Source of the DNA: Nocardioides sp. YIM 152315 | Lineage (GTDB): Bacteria; Actinomycetota; Actinomycetes; Propionibacteriales; Nocardioidaceae | Length of the DNA: 64,000 nt | Assembly (NCBI RefSeq): GCF_029210375.1 | Contig: NZ_JARGER010000038.1 | Location: 186,001 to 250,000 of the forward strand | Direction of reading: 5' to 3' | Part shown: in pieces, positions 1-8,108 of the stretch | How positions within the stretch are numbered: position 1 is the stretch's first letter | Layout of the letters: each line of letters starts with the position of its first letter | Made by a program: the position numbers and the translations under genes | Notes under the pieces: generated by a model | Told to the model about the DNA's origin: nothing | What the model saw: only the letters and a program-made list of their open reading frames with translations | The model's database searches: none

Positions 1-1
1 G

Positions 2-88
2 CTGCGGCCGACCGTGCGCGGCGGGCGCTACCTCGACCCCGACGCCGCCGCTGCTGCCGCCGCGGCCGTGGCCAACCAGGGTCGCTGA
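2..88 (+). CDS. C-terminal end of an unidentified protein (5' end outside window)
   Basis: An open frame enters from the left edge and ends at TGA 86-88. The visible 28 residues include a run of eight alanines (DPDAAAA...) and end VANQGR. No domain can be recognised from so short a piece. About 90 bases of non-coding sequence separate it from the convergent phoU end. Confidence 0.45.
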   Translation: MRPTVRGGRYLDPDAAAAAAAAVANQGR

Positions 89-180
89 GCAGCCGCCGGA
101 GCCCGGGCGGCGGTGGCTCCGGCACCCTTTCCGCCACCCGAACGGTGCATAACCCACCGCCACCCCGCCCCGGGCCGCCC

Positions 181-837
181 TCAGGCGCCGACGGATGCGG
201 GGTTCTCCCCCGTGACGACGAAGACCACCCGGTTGGCGACCGAGACGGCGTGGTCGGCGATGCGCTCGTAGTAGCGGCCGAGCAGGGCGATGTCCACGGC
301 CGCCTCGACACCGTGGGTCCAGTCGGCCGAGAGCAGCTCGGCGAAGCTGGTCCGGCGGAGCTGGTCCATCTCGTCGTCGGCGTGGACGAGCGCGAGGGCG
401 TCGTCGACGTTGCGGTCGGTGATGATCTTCGAGACCCGGCAGACCATGTCCTCGGCGACGGCGGCCATCCGCTCGATGATCGGGCTCACGTCGTCGGGCA
501 CGGCGAGGTTGGGCACCCGCAGGCGGGCGATCTTCGCGACGTGCACGGAGAGGTCGCCCATCCGCTCGAGCTCGCTGACCATCCGCAGCGCGGCGACGAC
601 CGTGCGCAGGTCGCTCGCGACCGGCTGCTGGAGCGACAGCAGCAGGAACGCCGAGTCCTCGACCCGCTCGGTCGCCCGGTCGATGTCGACGTCGGCGCTG
701 ATCACCCGCTCGGCTGTCTCGGCGTCGCCACCCAGGAGCGCCTCCGTCGCCAGACGGACGGCGGTCTCGACGCTGCCGCAGATGGCCGCCAGGTCGTGGA
801 ACATGGCGTCGAGCTGTTCGTGGAAGGCCTCTCGCAT
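181..837 (-). CDS. phoU: Phosphate signalling protein PhoU
   Basis: A 218-residue cytoplasmic protein with two PhoU helical repeats, the usual family length. It begins MREAFHEQLDAMFHDL and contains repeat signatures such as ADVDIDRATERVEDSAF and DDEMDQLRRTSF. PhoU links the Pst phosphate transporter to the phosphate sensor kinase and keeps the kinase inactive when phosphate is plentiful. The start at 837 was chosen because the family N-terminus begins there and a TAGGCT -10-like hexamer lies seven bases upstream (845-850 on the plus strand), suggesting a leaderless message. It is divergent from senX3-regX3, the expected partner system. Identity is firm. Confidence 0.95.
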   Translation of the reverse strand: MREAFHEQLDAMFHDLAAICGSVETAVRLATEALLGGDAETAERVISADVDIDRATERVEDSAFLLLSLQQPVASDLRTVVAALRMVSELERMGDLSVHVAKIARLRVPNLAVPDDVSPIIERMAAVAEDMVCRVSKIITDRNVDDALALVHADDEMDQLRRTSFAELLSADWTHGVEAAVDIALLGRYYERIADHAVSVANRVVFVVTGENPASVGA

Positions 838-959
838 GGCGGCGAGCCTAGGCAGCCGAGATGACAGGCGGAGGACGGTCCGTGAACGCGGGATGAACTT
901 CTGGCGAGCGAGCTCAGCGGTTGCCAACCTCCGGTGAATCGACTCGTACGATTCGGAGT

Positions 960-2108
960 GTGGATGCGACGACGCAGGCGTTCCTCGCCGCGCTCATCGG
1001 CGCCGTCGTCGCCGGCGGCGCCGTGCTCGCCTGGCACGTCAGCGACCGTCAGCAGCACGCCGTCCCGGCAGCGACCGACGAGCCCGCCGTGCCCGCCGGC
1101 GTCGCCACCGTCCTCTCCGTGCTCCGCAGCAGCGCCGTCGTCGTCGACGACAGCGACACCGTGCTCAAGGCCTCGGCGCCGGCGTACTCCATGGGCCTGG
1201 TCCGCGGTCAGGAGCTCGTCTCCAGCGACCTCGCGGCGCTCGTCCAGCAGGTACGCCGTGACGGGCAGATCCGCGAGACCGAGCTGGTGATGGCGCGGCC
1301 GGGGTCGCCCTCCCGCCACGTGACCGCGCGGGTCGCTCCCCTCGGCGCGCGCCTCGTGCTCGCGCTGGTCGAGGACCGTACCCGCGAGCGCCGCGTCGAG
1401 GCCGTGCGCCGCGACTTCGTCGCCAACGTGAGCCACGAGCTCAAGACGCCGGTCGGCGCGATCCGGCTCCTCGCGGAGGCCGTGCACGACGCCGCCGGCG
1501 ACCCCGAGGCGGTCAAGCGCTTCTCGGACCGGATGCTCACCGAGAGCGACCGGCTCACGCGCCTGGTGCAGCAGGTCATCGAGCTGTCCCGGCTGCAGGG
1601 CGACGACCCGCTCGAGGCGCCGGTGCCGGTCGCGATCGACGAGGTGATCCGCGTGGCGGTCGACACCAGCGCGATCGACGCCGCGTCGAAGCAGATCACC
1701 GTGGTGGCGAGCGGCACGCGCGACCTCGCGGTGCTCGGCAACGAGGAGCAGGTGACCGCCGCGGTCGCGAACCTCGTCGCCAACGCGGTGTCCTACTCCG
1801 AGCCGGGCTCCACCGTGCTGGTCTCGACGAAGGTGGACGACCACCACCTCTCGATCTCCGTCGTCGACCAGGGCATCGGCATCCCCGCCGACGAGATCGA
1901 CCGCATCTTCGAGCGGTTCTACCGGGTCGACCCCGCCCGGCACCGCTCGACCGGTGGCACGGGACTCGGCCTGTCCATCGTCAAGCACGTGGCCGCCTCG
2001 CACGGCGGGGACGTCCACGTGTGGTCCGTCGAGGGGCAGGGATCCACCTTCACCCTGACCCTCCCCCGCTACATCTCCGTGAGGGAGAGCCAGGAGGCAG
2101 GCCGGTGA
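960..2108 (+). CDS. senX3: Sensor histidine kinase SenX3 (phosphate-responsive)
   Basis: 382 residues: one N-terminal membrane segment (about 7-25), a PAS-like region, then HisKA and HATPase domains. The H-box FVANVSHELKTP carries the phospho-accepting His159; the N-box NLVANAVSYSE, the G1 box DQGIGIP and the G2 box GGTGLGLSIV are all present, so it should be active. It phosphorylates RegX3 under phosphate limitation. GTG 960 was chosen because TACGAT at 947-952 sits seven bases upstream and the membrane segment follows at once. Only one membrane helix is visible. It overlaps regX3 by four bases (GTGA), and phoU is divergent. Confidence 0.92.
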   Translation: MDATTQAFLAALIGAVVAGGAVLAWHVSDRQQHAVPAATDEPAVPAGVATVLSVLRSSAVVVDDSDTVLKASAPAYSMGLVRGQELVSSDLAALVQQVRRDGQIRETELVMARPGSPSRHVTARVAPLGARLVLALVEDRTRERRVEAVRRDFVANVSHELKTPVGAIRLLAEAVHDAAGDPEAVKRFSDRMLTESDRLTRLVQQVIELSRLQGDDPLEAPVPVAIDEVIRVAVDTSAIDAASKQITVVASGTRDLAVLGNEEQVTAAVANLVANAVSYSEPGSTVLVSTKVDDHHLSISVVDQGIGIPADEIDRIFERFYRVDPARHRSTGGTGLGLSIVKHVAASHGGDVHVWSVEGQGSTFTLTLPRYISVRESQEAGR

Positions 2109-2782
2109 CCCGGGTACTCGTCGTGGAGGACGAAGAGAGCTACAGCGAGGCCCTCGCCTACATGCTCCGCAAGGAAGGGTTCGAGGTCTCGATCGCGGCC
2201 GACGGCAACGCCGCGCTGACGGAGTTCGACCGCAACGGCGCCGACATCGTGCTGCTCGACCTGATGCTGCCGGGGATCCCCGGCACCGAGGTGTGCCGCC
2301 AGATCCGGCAGAGCTCGAGCGTGCCCGTGATCATGGTCAGCGCCAAGGACGACGAGGTCGACAAGGTCGTCGGGCTCGAGCTGGGCGCCGACGACTACGT
2401 CACGAAGCCGTACTCCCCCCGCGAGCTCGTCGCGCGGATCCGCGCGGTGCTGCGTCGTGGCCACGAGCCCGACGCCGCCCCGGCGACGCTCGAGGCGGGG
2501 CCGATCCGGATGGATGTCGAGCGCCACGTGGTCACGGTCGACGGTGCCGCGCAACGGCTGCCGCTCAAGGAGTTCGAGCTGCTGGAGATGTTCCTGCGCA
2601 ACCCCGGCCGGGTGCTGACCCGCGGTCAGCTCATCGACCGTGTGTGGGGCTCCGACTACGTCGGCGACACCAAGACGCTCGACGTGCACGTGAAGCGGCT
2701 GCGCTCGAAGATCGAGCCCGACCCGAGCGAGCCGAAGTTCCTCGTCACCGTGCGCGGCCTCGGCTACAAGCTCGACCTCTGA
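2105..2782 (+). CDS. regX3: Response regulator RegX3 (OmpR/PhoB family)
   Basis: 225 residues: an N-terminal receiver domain (VLVVEDEE, phospho-acceptor Asp52 in LLDLMLPG, conserved Lys101 in VTKPYSPREL) followed by a winged-helix DNA-binding domain (KEFELLEMFLRNPGRVLTR, then DVHVKRLRSKIE). It is phosphorylated by SenX3 and activates phosphate-starvation genes. The GTG start overlaps the senX3 stop as GTGA, so the two are translationally coupled. Length and all key residues are normal for the family. Confidence 0.94.
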   Translation: MTRVLVVEDEESYSEALAYMLRKEGFEVSIAADGNAALTEFDRNGADIVLLDLMLPGIPGTEVCRQIRQSSSVPVIMVSAKDDEVDKVVGLELGADDYVTKPYSPRELVARIRAVLRRGHEPDAAPATLEAGPIRMDVERHVVTVDGAAQRLPLKEFELLEMFLRNPGRVLTRGQLIDRVWGSDYVGDTKTLDVHVKRLRSKIEPDPSEPKFLVTVRGLGYKLDL

Positions 2783-2870
2783 CCGGAGCGTGCGCAACCT
2801 GGCAGCCGATCGCGCATCATCGTCCGAAATCCGCGTGTCGGGTGTCGGTGGGTCTGCCTAGGCTGACGGA

Positions 2871-3806
2871 GTGACGAGCACGACGGCCCCCGAGAGCACC
2901 GGTACGACGGCTCACCCGGCTCCGTGGCTGCCGCTGGCCGCGGTGAGCGTCACGCTGTTCTTCTGGGCGTCGGCGTTCGTCGCGATCCGCCACCTCGGCC
3001 ACGACTTCTCCCCTGGCGCGCTCTCGCTGGGCCGGCTCGTCGTGGGCGCGATCTGCCTCGGCGCGGTCGCGCTGCCGCGCGGCCTGCCGCGCCCGACCGG
3101 CCGCCAGTGGGTCTCGATCGTCACGATCGGCGTGCTGTGGTTCGGCGTCTACAACGTCGCGCTCAACGCGGGCGAGCGGCGTGTGGACGCCGGCACCGCC
3201 GCGATGCTGATCCAGGTCTCGCCGGTGCTGATCGCCGTGCTGGCGGCGGTCTTCCTCAACGAGCGGTTCACGGCCTACCTCGCGGGTGGCCTCGCCCTCG
3301 CCTTCGCCGGCGTCGGCCTGATCAGCTTCTCGACCACCGAGGGGAGCGACCATGACCTCCTGGGCGTCGTCCTGTGCCTGACCTCGGCACTGGTCTACTC
3401 CATCAGCCTGATCCTCCAGAAGCCGCTGGTCGCCCGGCTGCCGGCGATCCACGTCACCTGGCTCGCCTGCACGGTGGGTGCGGTCGTGTGCCTGCCGTTC
3501 GCCGGGCAGCTCGTCGACCAGGCGCGGGACGCGCCGGTGTCGTCGAGCCTGTGGCTGGTCTACCTCGGCGTCTTCCCGACCGCGATCGCGTTCACGACCT
3601 ACGCCTACGCCCTGCGTCACATGACGGCCAGCAACCTGGGCGTGACCACCTACCTGGTCCCGCCGATCACGATCGTGATGGGCCTGGTCTTCCTCGACGA
3701 GACCCCGCCGTCGATGGCGTACGTCGGGGGCGCGCTGGCGCTCGTCGGCGTCGCCGTCGCGCGGCGCAAGCCGCGTTCGGTCACCCGCCCGCCGGCGCCG
3801 GCCTGA
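2871..3806 (+). CDS. EamA/DMT-family transporter
   Basis: 311 residues with about ten hydrophobic segments arranged as two EamA repeats (SASAFVAIRHL-like start of repeat 1; YLGVFPTAIAFTTYAYALRHM and VFLDETPP in repeat 2). This family exports metabolites or amino acids across the plasma membrane; the substrate cannot be told. The GTG start is placed at 2871 because TAGGCT (2859-2864) lies six bases upstream, giving a probable leaderless transcript. It stands alone after regX3. Confidence 0.85.
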   Translation: MTSTTAPESTGTTAHPAPWLPLAAVSVTLFFWASAFVAIRHLGHDFSPGALSLGRLVVGAICLGAVALPRGLPRPTGRQWVSIVTIGVLWFGVYNVALNAGERRVDAGTAAMLIQVSPVLIAVLAAVFLNERFTAYLAGGLALAFAGVGLISFSTTEGSDHDLLGVVLCLTSALVYSISLILQKPLVARLPAIHVTWLACTVGAVVCLPFAGQLVDQARDAPVSSSLWLVYLGVFPTAIAFTTYAYALRHMTASNLGVTTYLVPPITIVMGLVFLDETPPSMAYVGGALALVGVAVARRKPRSVTRPPAPA

Positions 3807-3858
3807 CCGGACCGGACCGGGCTTGGCAGCAGTCCCCGGCGTCGTCCATCATCGGCGG

Positions 3859-4188
3859 ATGACGTCACCCTCCACGCTTCGGTGCCTGCTCGCCGTGGCC
3901 GCGGCCACGGTCCTGACCGTCGGCTGCGCGTCCACGCCGACCGTCGATCGTGCCGATCTCGAGCAGGAGGTCTCGTCCCAGCTCGAGAACGAGGTCGGCA
4001 CGGCCCCGGACGACGTCGAGTGTCCCGACGACCTCGACGGCGAGGAGGGCGCCGACATCCGGTGCACGCTGACCGCCGGCCCCGACAAGGTCGGGCTGAC
4101 GGTGACCGTCACCGGGGTCGAGGGCAGCAACGTGAGCTTCGACATCGAGGTCGACGACCTCGTGCAGGAGGGCGCCGCGGAGCAGTGA
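3859..4188 (+). CDS. DUF4333-type lipoprotein
   Basis: 109 residues with a lipoprotein signal: hydrophobic stretch LLAVAAATVLTV followed by the lipobox VGCAS (predicted lipidated Cys near residue 20). The exported part has two further cysteines (DVECPDDL, DIRCTLTAG), the pattern of the small actinobacterial DUF4333 domain, a fold of unknown function. Probably anchored to the outer face of the membrane. The convergent downstream gene ends 27 bases away. Confidence 0.72.
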   Translation: MTSPSTLRCLLAVAAATVLTVGCASTPTVDRADLEQEVSSQLENEVGTAPDDVECPDDLDGEEGADIRCTLTAGPDKVGLTVTVTGVEGSNVSFDIEVDDLVQEGAAEQ

Positions 4189-4215
4189 TGCCGGCGTCGG
4201 GCGTGCCGCCGTCGG

Positions 4216-4728
4216 TCAGTGCTCGGGTTCCGCGTCCGACTCGAGCCAGCCGCGGAACGCCTCGAGGTTCTTCGTCGGCTCGCCTCGCAGCTTGCGCCAC
4301 TCCCACTCCTTGCGGATCGAGGAGGCGAAGCCGAGCTCGAGGATGGTGTTGAAGGACTCGTCGGCGTAGGTGAGGACGGCACCGAGCACACGGTCGAGCT
4401 CCTCCGACGTGACCGCCGCGAGCGGGAGGCGGCCGTCGAGGTAGATGTCGCCGAGCCGGTCGACGGCGAACGCGACGGCGTACATCCGCAGGTTGCGCTC
4501 GAGTAGCCAGCGGTAGACGCGCTCGTGGTTCTCGTCGGGCTGGCGGCACACGAACGCGTGGACGCCGAGCGCGTGCGCACCGACGTCCAGCCGGACCGCG
4601 GTCTGGAGCTTGCGCTCGCCGGGCAGCGAGAACGAGAAGACGCCGTCGGCGACCTCGTCGTACTCCACCTCGGCCGCGGCGAGGTGGTCGCGGATCACCT
4701 GACCGGGGTCGCTGCCGGGGTCGCTCAT
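4216..4728 (-). CDS. YbjN-domain protein
   Basis: 170 residues related to the YbjN/type III secretion chaperone-like fold common beside mshA in actinobacteria. Visible landmarks are [21 protein letters not shown] and [11 protein letters not shown], with a C-terminal part [22 protein letters not shown]. The start overlaps the mshA stop by four bases (ATGA), so it is the second gene of an mshA operon. Biochemical role unknown; any role in mycothiol metabolism is only a context inference. Confidence 0.75.
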   Translation of the reverse strand: MSDPGSDPGQVIRDHLAAAEVEYDEVADGVFSFSLPGERKLQTAVRLDVGAHALGVHAFVCRQPDENHERVYRWLLERNLRMYAVAFAVDRLGDIYLDGRLPLAAVTSEELDRVLGAVLTYADESFNTILELGFASSIRKEWEWRKLRGEPTKNLEAFRGWLESDAEPEH

Positions 4729-5984
4729 CGGACCGTCTGGGCGAGCTCGACGCGGGCCTGGTCGTAGACCTCGAGCGTGCGCTCGGCGGTGCGCTCCCAG
4801 GAGAACTGCCGGGCCTGCTCGAGGGCGCCGGCCTCGAGCCGCAGCCGCAGCCGCTCGTCGGCGACGATGCGGTGCAGCGCGGCCGCCCAGTCGCGCGGGT
4901 CGTGCGTGTCGACGAGCAGCCCGCTGTGGCCGTCGCGCACGACCGTCGTCAGTCCGCCGACCGCGGCCGCGACCACCGGCGTGCCGGTGGCTTGGGCCTC
5001 GGCGGCGACGAGGCCGAAGGACTCGTTGTACGACGGGACCGCGACCAGCGTCGCGGCCGAGCACCAGCGTGCGAGGTCGGCCTGGGCGACGGGCGGGACG
5101 AAGCGCACCACGTCGTCGAGGCCGAGCTGCCCGGAGAGCTGCGCGAGCGACTCCGGGTGCTCGAGGCCGGAGCCCGAGGGGCCGCCGACGATCGGGACGA
5201 CCAGCCGCGGGCGCAGGTCGGGGGCCCGCGCGAGGAGCTCGGCGACCGCGCGCAGGAGCACGTCGGGGGCCTTGAGCGGCTGGATCCGACCGGCGAACAT
5301 CAGCACGGCGGCGTCGGCCGGGAGGCCCAGGGCGGCCCGGACCTCGGCCTTGTCGTGCGGGCGGAAGACACCGAGGTCGACGCCGGGGTGGACGACCTCG
5401 ATGCGGGACGGCTCGGCGTCGTACAGGTTGAGGAGCTGCTTGGCCTCGAGGTCGGTGTTGGCGATGAGCATGTCGGCGGCCGCGACCACCTGCTCCTCGC
5501 CGATGACGCGGGCGGACGGCTCGGGCGCGTCGCCTGCGGCGAGGGCGTCGTTCTTGACCTTGGCCATCGTGTGCATCGAGTGCACGAGCGGCACGCCCCA
5601 GCGGTCGCGTGCGAGCGCGCCGACCTGACCCGAGAGCCAGTAGTGCGAGTGCACGGCGTCGTAGTGGCCCAGCGGCTGTGCCGCCTCGGCCCGCAGCACC
5701 TCGCGGGCGAAGACGCACAGCTGACCGGGCAGCTCCGCCTTGGTCAGCCCCTCGAACGGCCCGGCGTGGACATGGCGCACCGAGACTCCGTCGCCGTCGT
5801 CGACCACCGGGTCGAGGGCCGAGCTGGTGGCCCGCGTGAAGATGTCGACCTCGATGCCGCGACCGGCCAGCCGGCGGGCCAGCTCGATCACGTAGACGTT
5901 CATGCCGCCGGCGTCACCGGTGCCCGGCTGGTCGAGCGGGGAGGTGTGCAGGCTGATCATCGCCACACGCCGGATCGGCTCCAC
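4725..5984 (-). CDS. mshA: D-inositol-3-phosphate glycosyltransferase MshA (mycothiol biosynthesis)
   Basis: 419 residues, GT4 family. The N-terminal domain has the MshA signature [19 protein letters not shown] followed by MNVYV, and HSHYWLSG; the C-terminal domain has the retaining GT4 motif [20 protein letters not shown]. It transfers GlcNAc from UDP-GlcNAc to 1D-inositol 3-phosphate, the first committed step of mycothiol synthesis. A GGTGGAG ribosome site precedes the ATG at 5984. A perfect palindrome overlapping a candidate promoter lies about 20 bases upstream. mshD, the last step of the pathway, is at 61176. Confidence 0.93.
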   Translation of the reverse strand: MEPIRRVAMISLHTSPLDQPGTGDAGGMNVYVIELARRLAGRGIEVDIFTRATSSALDPVVDDGDGVSVRHVHAGPFEGLTKAELPGQLCVFAREVLRAEAAQPLGHYDAVHSHYWLSGQVGALARDRWGVPLVHSMHTMAKVKNDALAAGDAPEPSARVIGEEQVVAAADMLIANTDLEAKQLLNLYDAEPSRIEVVHPGVDLGVFRPHDKAEVRAALGLPADAAVLMFAGRIQPLKAPDVLLRAVAELLARAPDLRPRLVVPIVGGPSGSGLEHPESLAQLSGQLGLDDVVRFVPPVAQADLARWCSAATLVAVPSYNESFGLVAAEAQATGTPVVAAAVGGLTTVVRDGHSGLLVDTHDPRDWAAALHRIVADERLRLRLEAGALEQARQFSWERTAERTLEVYDQARVELAQTVR

Positions 5985-6003
5985 CAGGCACCTCGGTCAT
6001 CTC

Positions 6004-6023
6004 GTCATACTGTCGGTCCGACA
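6004..6023 (-). promoter_or_regulatory. Candidate mshA promoter with operator-like palindrome
   Basis: A 13-base palindrome, TGTCGG-T-CCGACA, spans 6011-6023. It abuts a TATGAC -10-like hexamer read on the minus strand (6004-6009), about 20 bases before the mshA start. This arrangement suits a repressor or activator site at the mshA promoter. The binding factor is unknown. Confidence 0.35.
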
Positions 6024-6066
6024 CTGGTGAACACGTACCCACCCCCGATGATTCCCAACGGGCGTC

Positions 6067-6447
6067 TCAGCGGGCGTGCGCGCCCCTGGACCGGTGCCCG
6101 CCCGGGTCGTCCGAGCGCTCCGGCCGACGGCTCAGCGCCGCGGTCGCGACGACGACGGCACCGGCTCCGACCAGCGCGTGCACCAGACGCTCGTCGGCGC
6201 CGTCGGCGACGAGCTGCACCACCGACCAGACCAGCAGCGCGAAGCAGACGCCCACGATCGCGCGCAGCCACGTCGTGCTGCGGGTGACGAGGCTGGCCCC
6301 GGTCGCCACCGCGGCGCCGAGGAGGAGCGGCAGGCCGACCAGCTCGGCCGCGTCGGCGAGCGCCGTACGGTCGACCTGCTCCAGCGCGAGCGCCCCGATC
6401 CACGCGAGACCGCCGACGAGTCCCGCGAGAGGGGCGAGGATGCGCAC
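6067..6447 (-). CDS. Small integral membrane protein, unknown function
   Basis: 126 residues with four predicted membrane helices (LAPLAGLVGGLAWIGALAL, LVGLPLLLGAAVATGASLV, AIVGVCFALLVWSVVQLV, LVHALVGAGAVVVATAAL) and a basic, His-rich tail. GTG 6447 was chosen because an AAGGAG ribosome site lies eight bases upstream. No recognised domain. It is divergent from the SDR gene at 6553 and about 80 bases upstream of mshA on the same strand, so it could share a transcript with mshA. Confidence 0.65.
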   Translation of the reverse strand: MRILAPLAGLVGGLAWIGALALEQVDRTALADAAELVGLPLLLGAAVATGASLVTRSTTWLRAIVGVCFALLVWSVVQLVADGADERLVHALVGAGAVVVATAALSRRPERSDDPGGHRSRGAHAR

Positions 6448-6552
6448 CGGTCCATCTCCTTCCGGCCGACCGACCCTGGACGACTGGTGAGCCTCCCTCC
6501 TCCGCACGCCGGTGAAACGTGTTCCTGTCGACGGATCCCCGAGAATGAGGAC

Positions 6553-7326
6553 ATGACCTCCTCCGCGACCTCCCGGACCGCCGTCGTCACCGGCGCCAGC
6601 AGCGGCATCGGCGCCGCGACCGCCCGCCGGCTCGCTGCCGCCGGCTACCACGTCTTCTGCGCCGCCCGGCGGCGCGACCGGATCGACGCGCTGGCCGCCG
6701 AGATCGGCGGCACGCCGGTCGAGTGCGACGTGACGAGCGAGGAGTCCGTCGCGCACCTCGCGTCCCTGGTCGGTGACCGGCTCGACGTACTCGTCAACAA
6801 CGCCGGCGGCGCCTTCGGCTCGGCGCCGGTGGGCGCGGCGGACGCCGACGACTGGCGGCGGATGTACGAGGTGAACGTGATCGGCCTGATGCAGGTCACC
6901 CGGGCCCTGCTGCCCGCGCTCGTCGCCAGCGGCGCGGGCGCGATCCTCAACGTCGGCTCCACCGCCGGACGGATCGCCTACGAGGGCGGCGCGGGCTACA
7001 CCGCCGCGAAGCACGGCACGCAGGTCGTCAGCGAGACGCTGCGCCTGGAGCTGTGGGACCAGCCGGTGCGGGTCATGGAGATCGCGCCCGGCATGGTGAA
7101 GACCGACGAGTTCGCACTCGTGCGCTTCGAGGGCGACCGGCAGAAGGCGGACGCGGTGTACGCCGGGGTCGCGGAGCCGTTGACCGCTGAGGACATCGCC
7201 GACGCGATCACCTGGATGGTCACGCGCCCGCCCCACGTCAACGTCGACGAGCTCGTGATCCGTCCGCGCGCCCAGGCCGCCCAGCACAAGGTCCACCGCA
7301 CCGCTGACCCGGCAGAGACTCTCTGA
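6553..7326 (+). CDS. Short-chain dehydrogenase/reductase (SDR)
   Basis: 257 residues, classical SDR. It shows the dinucleotide motif TGASSGIGAATARRL near residue 15, the NNAGG motif, catalytic Ser in NVGSTAG and the active-site YTAAKHG. Of the YdfG/serine-3-dehydrogenase type, which act on short hydroxy acids; the true substrate is unknown. The C-terminus DELVIRPRAQAAQHKVHR is typical of that subgroup. Cytoplasmic. It precedes the racemase-family gene by 27 bases and may be co-transcribed with it. Confidence 0.85.
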   Translation: MTSSATSRTAVVTGASSGIGAATARRLAAAGYHVFCAARRRDRIDALAAEIGGTPVECDVTSEESVAHLASLVGDRLDVLVNNAGGAFGSAPVGAADADDWRRMYEVNVIGLMQVTRALLPALVASGAGAILNVGSTAGRIAYEGGAGYTAAKHGTQVVSETLRLELWDQPVRVMEIAPGMVKTDEFALVRFEGDRQKADAVYAGVAEPLTAEDIADAITWMVTRPPHVNVDELVIRPRAQAAQHKVHRTADPAETL

Positions 7327-7353
7327 CGGGTCAGCGTCTGCCAGACTCCTCGA

Positions 7354-8043
7354 ATGCAGACGATCGGTCTCGTCGGAGGGCTGAGCTGGGAGAGCAGCGC
7401 GGTCTACTACCAGCAGCTCAACCGGGCCGTGGAGGAGCGGGTCGGCGGGCTGTCGTCCGCGAGGACGATGCTGGCCTCGGTGGACTTCGCCGAGGTGACC
7501 GCGCTGCAGGAGCAGGAGCGGTGGGACGACGTCGCCGACCTCCTGTCCGCGGCCGCCCGCGGGGTCGAGGCGGGCGGCGCGGACTTCCTGCTGCTGTGCA
7601 CCACGACGTTCCACCGCGTCGCCGACCAGGTGGCCGAGGCCGTGGGGATCCCGCTGCTGCACCTCGCCGACGTGGTCGCGGATGCCTGCCGGGCGCAGGG
7701 GCTGGAGTCGGTGGGCTTCCTCGGCACGACGTTCGCGATGTCGCGGTCGTTCTTCACCGACCGGATCGCCTCCCACGGCTTGACCGTCCATGTCCCGGAC
7801 GAGCGGCACCACGAGACCGTCAACCGGATCATCTACGACGAGCTCGTGCACGGGAAGGTGCTGGACGGCTCGCGGCGCACCGTCGTCGGCCTCGTCGACG
7901 AGCTCTGGGACGCGGGCGCCGGTGGCGTCATCCTCGGCTGCACCGAGCTCGAGCTGCTCGTCCACCAGGCCGACGCCGACATCCCGGTCTTCCCCGGCAC
8001 CTCGCTGCACGTGGCGGCGGCGCTCGATCGCGCGCTGGGATAG
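7354..8043 (+). CDS. Aspartate/glutamate racemase family protein
   Basis: 229 residues, close to the usual length. The start MQTIGLVGGLSWESS and the two catalytic cysteine regions (LLLCTTTFHRVADQV and GVILGCTELELLV) match the Asp/Glu/hydantoin racemase superfamily. It probably interconverts L- and D-amino acids by a cofactor-independent two-cysteine mechanism; the first motif reads CTTT rather than the common CNT, so the substrate may differ from aspartate. It ends in a long inverted repeat shared with the convergent protease gene. Confidence 0.85.
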   Translation: MQTIGLVGGLSWESSAVYYQQLNRAVEERVGGLSSARTMLASVDFAEVTALQEQERWDDVADLLSAAARGVEAGGADFLLLCTTTFHRVADQVAEAVGIPLLHLADVVADACRAQGLESVGFLGTTFAMSRSFFTDRIASHGLTVHVPDERHHETVNRIIYDELVHGKVLDGSRRTVVGLVDELWDAGAGGVILGCTELELLVHQADADIPVFPGTSLHVAAALDRALG

Positions 8044-8102
8044 TCCGTCACGAAGTGCCTGTCCCGGAGCGCTCCCAGGCAGCCATCTCGTGACGGACTA
8101 TC
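8039..8102. terminator. Long inverted repeat, likely bidirectional terminator
   Basis: Perfect 15-base arms (8039-8053 and 8088-8102, left arm GATAGTCCGTCACGA) enclose a loop with a further inner stem (GCCTG/CAGGC). It lies exactly between convergent genes, and its left arm includes the racemase stop codon. There is no T-run, as is usual in high-GC actinobacteria. Confidence 0.65.
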
Positions 8103-8108
8103 GCGGTG

